Below are positions 57,190-64,000 of a stretch of DNA of 64,000 nt, piece by piece. The position numbers were made by a program, and so were the translations under genes. The notes under the pieces are model-generated. The model was not told where the DNA came from and searched no databases. It saw nothing but the letters and a program-made list of their open reading frames with translations. Position 1 is the first letter of the stretch. Each line of letters begins with the position of its first letter. The stretch covers positions 1 to 64,000 of the forward strand of contig CALSPC010000006.1 in assembly GCA_943788135.1 (NCBI GenBank). Direction: 5' to 3'. The DNA comes from an uncultured Paracoccaceae bacterium (GTDB lineage Bacteria > Bacteroidota > Bacteroidia > Flavobacteriales > Flavobacteriaceae).

Positions 57190-58617
57190 ATGAATAACAC
57201 TGCGCAATCGGCATGGGAAAACTGTCTAAATTTTATAAAAGACAATATTCAGCCGCAAGCCTATAAAACATGGTTTGAGCCAATCGTAGCTGTTAAACTC
57301 GACAAGCATGCGCTAAGCATTCAAGTTCCGAGTAAATTTTTTTACGAATGGTTAGAAGAACATTACGTTAAAATTCTAAAAGTAGCACTCACAAAAGAAC
57401 TGGGTATTAATGCCAAACTGGTGTACATCATCAAAATGGAGAATACTTATGGCAATAAACAGCCGTTTACCGAAAAAATTCCAAGCTCGAACCGATCAGC
57501 AGTGTTTTCTCAACGTGTAGACATCCCTTTAAAAAACATAAATCCCGAATTAAAAAACCCATTTGTCATTCCTGGGATCAGAAATGTAAAAATTGAATCA
57601 CAACTCAATCCAATTTACACTTTTGATAATTTTTTAGAAGGGGATTCAAATCGACTCGCCCGAAATGCAAGTATTGCGGTGGCGAATAAGCCTGGAGGCA
57701 CGTCTTTTAACCCTTTACTCATATTTGGAGGTGTTGGGTTAGGAAAGACCCATTTAGCACATGCTATTGGTGTAGATATCAAAGACAAGTATCCCGAAAA
57801 AACAGTGCTCTATATTTCAGCTGAAAAATTCACACAACAATATATAGAATCGGTTAAGAAAAATAACCGTAATGATTTCATTCACTTCTATCAAATTATA
57901 GATGTTTTAATTATTGATGATGTTCAATTTCTCTCTGGAAAATCAGGTACTCAAGATGTATTCTTTCATATTTTCAACCACTTACACCAAAACGGGAAAC
58001 AAGTTATTTTAACAAGTGACAAAGCGCCTGTGGACATGCAAGACATTGAACAACGCTTACTTTCAAGGTTCAAGTGGGGCTTATCGGCAGAACTTCAAAA
58101 TCCAGATTTTGAAACTCGAGTATCTATCGTAAAAAACAAATTGTATCGCGACGGTGTTGAAATGCCAGAAGACATTATTGAATACCTTGCCAAACATATC
58201 ACATCAAATGTGCGAGAATTAGAAGGTGCCATCATTTCCTTAATTGCACAATCTTCATTTAATAAAAAAGAAATAACGCTTTCCTTAGCTAAGGAAATAG
58301 TTGAAAAATTTGTTAAGAATACAAAACGTGAAGTCTCAATTGACTACATCCAAAAAGTGGTCTCAGATTATTTTCAAATGGATGTGGATACCTTACAGTC
58401 CAAAACTCGAAAACGCCACATTGTTCAAGCTCGTCAACTGGCTATGTTTTTTGCCAAAAAATTCACTAAAGCATCTTTAGCTAGTATCGGATCCCAAATT
58501 GGAAAACGAGATCACGCTACGGTTTTACATGCCTGCAAGACGGTAAACAACCTTTCTACAACAGATAAACAGTTTAGAAAGTATGTAGAAGACCTGACAA
58601 AGAAGTTGTCAATCTAA
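57190..58617 (+). CDS. dnaA: Chromosomal replication initiator protein DnaA
   Basis: 475 residues. Domain I (SAWENCLNFIKDNIQPQAYKTWFEPI), linker, AAA+ domain with Walker A LLIFGGVGLGKTHLAHAIG and Walker B VLIIDDVQFLSGKSGTQDVFFHIF, sensor region, and DNA-binding domain IV with the signature SQIGKRDHATVLHACKTVNNL. The upstream 186 nt is AT-rich and has CATATTTG, a 7-of-8 -7 box, but no clear TTATCCACA boxes, so no origin is called here. Confidence 0.97.
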   Translation: MNNTAQSAWENCLNFIKDNIQPQAYKTWFEPIVAVKLDKHALSIQVPSKFFYEWLEEHYVKILKVALTKELGINAKLVYIIKMENTYGNKQPFTEKIPSSNRSAVFSQRVDIPLKNINPELKNPFVIPGIRNVKIESQLNPIYTFDNFLEGDSNRLARNASIAVANKPGGTSFNPLLIFGGVGLGKTHLAHAIGVDIKDKYPEKTVLYISAEKFTQQYIESVKKNNRNDFIHFYQIIDVLIIDDVQFLSGKSGTQDVFFHIFNHLHQNGKQVILTSDKAPVDMQDIEQRLLSRFKWGLSAELQNPDFETRVSIVKNKLYRDGVEMPEDIIEYLAKHITSNVRELEGAIISLIAQSSFNKKEITLSLAKEIVEKFVKNTKREVSIDYIQKVVSDYFQMDVDTLQSKTRKRHIVQARQLAMFFAKKFTKASLASIGSQIGKRDHATVLHACKTVNNLSTTDKQFRKYVEDLTKKLSI

Positions 58618-58704
58618 AAACGCCTGATATACTGAAGAATTCTAGAGTTATACTCCTTATTTTTTGTAACTTCTTGTAATAAACAAACCACAAAACGCCT
58701 AAAA

Positions 58705-59412
58705 ATGACTGGAAAATTATATCTTATTCCTACTGGCTTAGGGGATAATGCGCCTTTAGAAGTACTACCTATTTCCGTCAAAAAAATCATTGAACACATA
58801 GACACTTATATTGTCGAAAATGAAAAGGCTGCTCGAAAGTTTATTAAAACAATAAGTTCAGGGAAATCTCAAGCAAGTTTAAACCTGTTTAGTTTAAATA
58901 AATTCACAGATCCCCTTGAAATTCCTTCATTTTTAGAAGAATGTTTAGCAGGAAATTCCATAGGATTATTATCCGATGCTGGCTGTCCAGGCGTAGCTGA
59001 TCCAGGCGCTGAAGTTGTGAAAATAGCACACCAAAAACACATTCAAGTTATTCCTTTGGTAGGGCCATCATCTATACTTTTAGCAATGATGAGCTCTGGG
59101 ATGAACGGTCAAAATTTTGCTTTTAATGGCTACTTACCTATTGATAAAGCAGATCGAAAATCTAAACTGAAACAACTCGAAAAACGTTCGTTTGACGAAC
59201 AGCAATCGCAACTATTTATAGAAACGCCTTATCGAAACAATAGTATTTTAGAAGATTTAAGTACCGTACTTCATCCCCAAACTCGAATTTGTGTGGCTTG
59301 TGACTTGACACTTCCTTCTGAATATATTAAAACACAAACGGCAAAAGACTGGAAGCTCTCCAAAATGGATTTCCACAAACGGCCTGCACTATTTATTATT
59401 CAAAAAGATTAA
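58705..59412 (+). CDS. SAM-dependent methyltransferase, tetrapyrrole methylase/RsmI-like fold
   Basis: 235 residues. Start MTGKLYLIPTGLGDNAPLEVLP, the SDAGCPGVADPGAEVV loop and VIPLVGPSSILLAMMSSGMNG match the RsmI-like tetrapyrrole-methylase fold; RsmI itself 2'-O-methylates 16S C1402, but this short variant found beside dnaA in Flavobacteria is not proven to do so. It follows dnaA on the same strand after 87 nt. Its stop shares TTAA with the convergent gene. Confidence 0.85.
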   Translation: MTGKLYLIPTGLGDNAPLEVLPISVKKIIEHIDTYIVENEKAARKFIKTISSGKSQASLNLFSLNKFTDPLEIPSFLEECLAGNSIGLLSDAGCPGVADPGAEVVKIAHQKHIQVIPLVGPSSILLAMMSSGMNGQNFAFNGYLPIDKADRKSKLKQLEKRSFDEQQSQLFIETPYRNNSILEDLSTVLHPQTRICVACDLTLPSEYIKTQTAKDWKLSKMDFHKRPALFIIQKD

Positions 59413-60056
59413 GGTAAAGCGAGATCGGGCTTTTTTTGAGCGGTGACAAAAGAGGTGTTATAATTGGAAAATTTGCGCATATACGAACTAATATCTGTGC
59501 CATACGCATCTTTTGTTCCTATAGCACCATAACTCCTTAAATAGCGTTTTATATTTCCAGGACCCGCTAAATGTGCCGCTGCTAAGATTCCAGATTCAGT
59601 AATTAGTATTCCATTTATTTTTTTACCCACAAAGCGTTTTATATCACGTCGTAAAACCCATTTATTTCTTTTGGTATTGACTAAAAAAGCTTTTTCTTGA
59701 AGTGCAGGAGAATTTAGAAATACTCGTGGATTTTTGATCCCTAATAGTTCTAAAGTAGATACACCAAACTGATATTTTCCTAAATACCCTAGTGTATTTA
59801 CGGCGCCGTACTTCCCTTGAGATTCCTTAAAAGCAAGCGCTTCTTTAAAAGCAACATATGAATTGTCTAAAAATGGAATTTCTGTATTGGGTTGAGACGT
59901 CTTTAATTGGGATGGGTAGTCTAGAACAGTATAAAATAACATGGAAGTCACTGCTAGATCAGAAGTAACTATTTTTGGTTTAGGTGAAAATGAAATCAAC
60001 AACCAAAACGTTAAAAGTAGAGATCCTATAAATAAAAATGAATGTTTAAAATTCAT
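59409..60056 (-). CDS. Lysozyme-fold (lytic transglycosylase-like) protein
   Basis: 215 residues with an N-terminal membrane anchor or signal (FLFIGSLLLTFWLLISF). The segment FKEALAFKESQGKYGAVNTLGYLGKYQFGVSTLELLG has the Glu-Ser catalytic context of soluble lytic transglycosylases, and GILAAAHLAGPGNIKRYLRSYG the distal helix of that fold. Likely acts on peptidoglycan in the periplasm. Two genes further upstream is mltG, also a peptidoglycan lyase. Confidence 0.75.
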   Translation of the reverse strand: MNFKHSFLFIGSLLLTFWLLISFSPKPKIVTSDLAVTSMLFYTVLDYPSQLKTSQPNTEIPFLDNSYVAFKEALAFKESQGKYGAVNTLGYLGKYQFGVSTLELLGIKNPRVFLNSPALQEKAFLVNTKRNKWVLRRDIKRFVGKKINGILITESGILAAAHLAGPGNIKRYLRSYGAIGTKDAYGTDISSYMRKFSNYNTSFVTAQKKPDLALP

Positions 60057-60142
60057 ATGTGTTTTATTTCTAACTCTTGTGTGTTTTAAAAACAGTGCAA
60101 ATATACAACTAATTTTAATTATCTGTCTATTAACAACTTAGC

Positions 60143-61186
60143 CTATTCTCTTATACCTTGAAGATTCAAATAGGATTGGTAATTTCTAGCATTTCGATTG
60201 TGACCGTTTAAAGTTTTTGCAAACCGATGAAACCCTGGGTTTTTGGCATCTGCAGCAAAATAAAAATAGGAATGTTTCTCGTAATTTAAAACCGCTTCAA
60301 TCGCCGTTAGATCGGGCATTGCAATTAAACCCGGTGGTAAGCCTTTGTACATATAAGTATTATAAGGAGAGTCAATAGATTTATGTTTGTTCAGAACGCG
60401 TTTAATAATAGTGTTTTGATACTGTGGTAATTGGTAAGCCGCAAATTTAAGTGTAGGATCTGCTTGTAAAGGCCAACCCTTATTTAGGCGGTTGATATAG
60501 ACTCCAGCAATTCGCGGCTGTTCAGATGCCTGTTTGGACTCTTCATGAACAATCGCAGCTAGTGTCATGACTTCGAGTGGTTTAAGACCTGCTGACTTTG
60601 CCTTCTCTAAGCGAGAAGCATTCCAAAATCGATTATATGCTTTTAACATTCGTTTTCGAAAACTTTTCGCCGAGGTATTCCAGAAAAATTCATAGCTATT
60701 AGGGAGGTACATTCCAAGGGCATTAGCTTTAGTAAAATCATGAGACTCTAAAAAATCATCATCTGTAAAAGCGGTAATTAAGGCGGTGCTATCGGCCTCA
60801 ATTTGGCTTGAAATTCGTACCGCTAAATCTTCTAACGAATGCTGATTATTGAATGCTAACTGAATTGGTAAATTACGACTTCGAATAGAATTAATAATAT
60901 CATTATTAGTCATCCCTTTTGTAATTCGAAACCGCCCTGCTTTGATATTATTTACATATTTTTTCTGCTTAGCAAGTGTCTCAAATGTGGACATGTCTTT
61001 TAATAGAGGTTCTAAATCTGATCGGACCTCTTCAAAAGTTGCATTAGAGCGCACAAAAATATACGCCTCTTTAGAGTTGAAACTCGTATTAGGCACCAAC
61101 ATCACCGAATAAATATAGTAGGAGAAAATTCCGGCTCCTATCAATCCAATTAACACAATGGCAATGGCTATCTTTTTAAAGTACAT
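60143..61186 (-). CDS. mltG: Endolytic transglycosylase MltG
   Basis: 347 residues: N-terminal membrane helix (IAIAIVLIGLIGAGIFSYYIY), a LysM-like middle domain, and the YceG domain with the catalytic Glu in TLAAIVHEESKQASEQPRIAGVYINRL, then QADPTLKFA and SPYNTYMYKGLPPGLIAMP. MltG cleaves nascent glycan strands at the inner membrane and sets strand length. Its start overlaps the GNAT gene by 11 nt. Confidence 0.94.
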   Translation of the reverse strand: MYFKKIAIAIVLIGLIGAGIFSYYIYSVMLVPNTSFNSKEAYIFVRSNATFEEVRSDLEPLLKDMSTFETLAKQKKYVNNIKAGRFRITKGMTNNDIINSIRSRNLPIQLAFNNQHSLEDLAVRISSQIEADSTALITAFTDDDFLESHDFTKANALGMYLPNSYEFFWNTSAKSFRKRMLKAYNRFWNASRLEKAKSAGLKPLEVMTLAAIVHEESKQASEQPRIAGVYINRLNKGWPLQADPTLKFAAYQLPQYQNTIIKRVLNKHKSIDSPYNTYMYKGLPPGLIAMPDLTAIEAVLNYEKHSYFYFAADAKNPGFHRFAKTLNGHNRNARNYQSYLNLQGIRE

Positions 61187-61703
61187 GATTTATATATTGA
61201 AGTAAATATTCATTTTTATAGGATCCATTAAAGAAACGCCATTCTTTTTTTTGTCCAACATTTTGAAATCCAACAGATTCAAATAAACGTAGACTTGCTG
61301 TATTCTCTTCTAAAATATTACTATACAATTGATGCAGTGCTAAGGTTTTAAAACTATGTTCCATCAACACTTTGAGAGCATCTTTACCGAACCCTTTGTT
61401 GCGATGAGCTGCCGTAATCACGATACTCACTCCAGCCCTATTGTTTTGTGCATCAAAATCAAACAAATCAATAAAACCTAAAGACTCATTAGACAAGGAT
61501 GTAATAACTAGCCGCAATTGCTTTGTGTCTTTAATATCGCCTTGAGATGTTTCTAAATAATTTTTTAGGATTTCTTTAGAAAATGGCGTTTTGGTTTGAC
61601 TTAATTCCCATAAAGTTATGTCATTTTCAATCACATACAAAAATGATAAATCATTCAGCTCTAATGGTCTTAAGATCACACGACTTCCTTGCAAAACTAC
61701 CAT
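61176..61703 (-). CDS. GNAT family acetyltransferase (RimJ/RimL type)
   Basis: 175 residues. LQGSRVILRPLELNDLSFLY is the typical RimJ/RimL start, AGVSIVITAAHRNKGFGKDALKVLMEHSF the acetyl-CoA loop, and ENTASLRLFESVGFQNVGQKKE the C-terminal motif. Possible targets are ribosomal proteins or small amines. It sits between dapF (7-nt overlap) and mltG (11-nt overlap). Confidence 0.88.
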   Translation of the reverse strand: MVVLQGSRVILRPLELNDLSFLYVIENDITLWELSQTKTPFSKEILKNYLETSQGDIKDTKQLRLVITSLSNESLGFIDLFDFDAQNNRAGVSIVITAAHRNKGFGKDALKVLMEHSFKTLALHQLYSNILEENTASLRLFESVGFQNVGQKKEWRFFNGSYKNEYLLQYINHVL

Positions 61704-62476
61704 TCTAATTCCGCTTTAAAAACCTGTTGAGTTGGTCCGCACAACCACACCTCAGTATACGATGATGAAAGAGGTTCAAATCGAACTTGTAACCGTCCCC
61801 CTTGAGTATTTAAATTAATAGATTTTGATGCCGTTTGATTAGAATGAAACATGGCAATAGCAACGGCTGTTGCGCCTGTGCCACAAGACAAGGTTTCTGC
61901 TTCGACGCCCCGTTCATAGGTTCGTATAGCAAAGGTTGTAGCATCGATTTTTTCTGCAAAATTCACATTAATACCGCTATTATTAAAGGGCTTACTGTAA
62001 CGAATTTTAGCACCCTCTATATTCATGTCAATAGTCTCTAATCCCGGCTTAAGCGCCACATAATGAGGAGAACCTGTATCCAATACGTGATAGTGATCTG
62101 TGGAGGTGAGGGTTAAAACGTCTTGCATTTTCAACTCAACATAGCCCTGATCGATACGTGCTAAATGTGGGCCATCAATGGCTAGAAACGAAGCCTTATT
62201 GTCTATAAGTTCTAAAAATTTTGCAAAAGCGACAATACAGCGACCTCCGTTACCACACATGGTACTTTCATTACCATCGGCATTAAAATATACCATTTTA
62301 AAATCATATCCAGGTTCAGATTCTAAAAGAATCAAACCATCTGCGCCGACTCCAGTACGGCGATTACAGAAATGTGCAATCAAAGGCGTATTGCTTTTAT
62401 CAAAAACGCCCGATCGATTATCGATCATCACAAAATCGTTCCCTGTCCCTTGGTATTTATAAAATAATTGCTTCAT
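61697..62476 (-). CDS. dapF: Diaminopimelate epimerase
   Basis: 259 residues. It converts LL- to meso-diaminopimelate for lysine and peptidoglycan. The two active-site cysteines are in NADGNESTMCGNGGRCIVAFA (about residue 77) and EAETLSCGTGATAVAIAM (about residue 200). Start LFYKYQGTGNDFVMIDNRSG is canonical. Heads the operon dapF-GNAT-mltG, and so links precursor supply with wall remodelling. A perfect -7 box lies directly upstream. Confidence 0.95.
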   Translation of the reverse strand: MKQLFYKYQGTGNDFVMIDNRSGVFDKSNTPLIAHFCNRRTGVGADGLILLESEPGYDFKMVYFNADGNESTMCGNGGRCIVAFAKFLELIDNKASFLAIDGPHLARIDQGYVELKMQDVLTLTSTDHYHVLDTGSPHYVALKPGLETIDMNIEGAKIRYSKPFNNSGINVNFAEKIDATTFAIRTYERGVEAETLSCGTGATAVAIAMFHSNQTASKSINLNTQGGRLQVRFEPLSSSYTEVWLCGPTQQVFKAELEW

Positions 62477-62484
62477 ATATAGAA

Positions 62485-62492
62485 CAAATATA
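62485..62492 (-). promoter_or_regulatory. Candidate -7 box for dapF
   Basis: Minus strand TATATTTG, exact TAnnTTTG, ending 8 nt before the ATG; the 5' leader would be only a few nt. Confidence 0.5.
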
Positions 62493-62599
62493 AGAATATT
62501 AAACTGTATGTTGAGGTGTTAAATCAGCGTTAAAATTGAATTTTGAATTCAATAAAAAATTAATTTTAAAGTTTAAAGTAAAACATTAACACTAAAACT

Positions 62600-63997
62600 A
62601 TGAGAAAAATACTCAAACTTGTATGCGTTTCTGTATTGGGTGGTGCCCTAACGCTTACCGCATACAAACACTTTTTTGAAAACACTTCAGTTCCTCAAAC
62701 AATTGAAAATAAGTCTAATACTACACTTTTTCCTGTAAGTTACACCCCTTCCTTAGGAGGTGGAACTAATGTTGATTTCACGACAGCTGCTGAAAAAGCA
62801 GTCCACGCTGTGGTGCATGTTAAAAACACAACACTAAGTAAAAGTTATACGAGTTTTGAAGATTTATTTTTTGGAAGATCGCAACAACGCGAACACATCG
62901 GAACAGGTTCTGGTGTCATAATTTCGCCTGATGGTTATATCATTACAAATAACCATGTTATAGACGGTGCACAATCTATTGAAATCACAACTAATGCCAA
63001 CAAAACATTTGATGCTGAACTCATTGGTACAGACCCCAATACAGATATTGCATTATTAAAAATTGAGACCGATGAAACCTTAGATTATACCACATTTGGT
63101 GATAGTAATTCCGCGCGTATCGGTGAATGGGTTCTGGCGGTTGGAAATCCTTTTAATTTAAATTCTACCGTGACGGCAGGCATTATTAGTGCCAAATCAC
63201 GAGATTTATCAGGACAAAACACACAATCGTTTATCCAAACAGATGCTGCGGTAAACCCAGGAAATTCTGGTGGGGCATTAGTGAATATTAATGGTGAATT
63301 AATTGGCATCAATACTGCGATTTCATCACAAACAGGGTCTTATATAGGTTACTCCTTTGCAGTGCCTAGTAATATTGCTCGTAAAGTTGTTGAGGATTTA
63401 ATGGAGTATGGAAATGTACAAAACGGAATTTTAGGAGTTATTGGTGGTGAATTAAACAGTAAAAATGCTAAAACATATGGTGTTGACCAAACCGAAGGAT
63501 TTTTTATAACAGAAATTCAAAAAGGAACAGGTGCTGAAAAAGCAGGACTAAAAAAGGGCGATATTATTCAACGTATTGATGGGATTTCTATTTCTAAATT
63601 CTCTGATTTAAAAGGCTTTTTAAATACCAAAAGACCAAACGATCAAGTTGATGTCGAAGTTTTAAGAAAGGGCCATAAAAAAAATTTAAAGGTCATCTTA
63701 GAAAAACGTACAACAATCAACATTCCTATAATTGGAATTTTGCAAGAACCTACAAAAGACGATTTAAAAGATTTAAATATAAAGCATGGCTTAAAGCTTT
63801 CTGAACTTTCAGAAATGCACCGTAAAGATTGGGAGATGGATGGTATTTCAGAAGGCAGTATAGTTACCGCAATCAATGATATCAAAATTAATTCTATCAA
63901 TGATGCCCAGCGAGCGCTAGAAAAATACTCCAACAATGTTCTAAGACTAGCTTTGGTTAAAAACAACGGCGAAAAAGTGGTCTATAGATTTAGATAA
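62600..63997 (+). CDS. DegP/HtrA-type (Do) serine protease
   Basis: 465 residues with a signal peptide or anchor (MRKILKLVCVSVLGGALTLTAY). The protease triad is in ITNNHVIDGAQ (His), NTDIALLKIET (Asp) and NPGNSGGALVNI (Ser); two PDZ domains follow (GFFITEIQKGTGAEKAGLKKGDII and the C-terminal EGSIVTAINDIKINSI). It degrades or refolds damaged periplasmic proteins. Complete: the TAA ends three nt before the window end. Confidence 0.94.
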   Translation: MRKILKLVCVSVLGGALTLTAYKHFFENTSVPQTIENKSNTTLFPVSYTPSLGGGTNVDFTTAAEKAVHAVVHVKNTTLSKSYTSFEDLFFGRSQQREHIGTGSGVIISPDGYIITNNHVIDGAQSIEITTNANKTFDAELIGTDPNTDIALLKIETDETLDYTTFGDSNSARIGEWVLAVGNPFNLNSTVTAGIISAKSRDLSGQNTQSFIQTDAAVNPGNSGGALVNINGELIGINTAISSQTGSYIGYSFAVPSNIARKVVEDLMEYGNVQNGILGVIGGELNSKNAKTYGVDQTEGFFITEIQKGTGAEKAGLKKGDIIQRIDGISISKFSDLKGFLNTKRPNDQVDVEVLRKGHKKNLKVILEKRTTINIPIIGILQEPTKDDLKDLNIKHGLKLSELSEMHRKDWEMDGISEGSIVTAINDIKINSINDAQRALEKYSNNVLRLALVKNNGEKVVYRFR

Positions 63998-64000
63998 AAT

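Overview
This window looks like chromosomal core DNA of a marine-type Flavobacteriaceae member (phylum Bacteroidetes/Bacteroidota). The indications are: a type IX secretion sorting domain on a large BNR-repeat protein; GLPGLI, DUF4295, DUF1573 and PUR/DUF3276 family proteins; an unusually long NusB; a SusC/OmpA-style outer-membrane barrel with a carboxypeptidase-regulatory domain; a bacillithiol synthesis gene (bshC); AT-rich DNA; and many upstream regions with the Bacteroidetes -7 box TAnnTTTG instead of E. coli-type -35/-10 boxes. I saw no rRNA, tRNA, CRISPR, prophage or intact insertion sequence.

Layout. (1) 1-7050, minus strand: a tightly overlapping arginine operon, in transcription order GNAT acyltransferase, argG, argC, proC, argD, argF', argB, argE (argE runs off the left edge). 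It is preceded by a 32-codon ORF, too short for the ORF track, whose last ten codons include five arginine codons. This looks like an arginine-sensing leader peptide and is the most interesting item in the window. (2) 7.2-17 kb: GLPGLI protein, nitronate monooxygenase, LysE exporter, pyrD, pepT, and the block nusB-DUF1573-yajC, then an MsbA-type ABC transporter, a PUR-family nucleic-acid-binding protein and a CsaA-like protein. (3) 17.3-33 kb: thioredoxin-like proteins, a LysM/periplasmic-binding-fold protein, guaA, bshC, rimO, ftsY, the rpmB-rpmG-DUF4295 ribosomal block, cinA, a fumarylacetoacetate hydrolase, a DnaQ-like exonuclease, an E2 acyltransferase, a GT2 glycosyltransferase and recR. 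(4) 33-49.9 kb: a T9SS-sorted protein, a sodium:solute symporter, a CoA-binding protein, a TonB-type barrel, a FabH-like KAS III, htpG, alkB-like, a hydrolase, DUF819, a DUF4369 lipoprotein, manA, a PTPS/QueD homologue and idi. (5) 49.9-50.4 kb: a 570-bp gene-free stretch rich in hairpins. (6) 50.4-64 kb: ligA, prmC, a GNAT, a LEA-like protein, ribD, HAD, YigZ, thioesterase, dnaA, a tetrapyrrole-methylase-type methyltransferase, a lysozyme-fold protein, mltG, a GNAT, dapF and a DegP/HtrA-type protease.

A second theme is damage. Six genes are broken: five by frameshifts (one of them twice) and one by an in-frame TGA. ribD also lacks a canonical start codon. All six frameshifts have the same sign (one extra base), and five of the six can be repaired by shortening a GG to G. 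This could be insertion-biased sequencing error or genuine decay; the sequence alone cannot decide. Genes are packed tightly: three convergent pairs share a single TTAA as both stop codons.

All functional assignments are from reading the translations and from memory of the families; no search was run.
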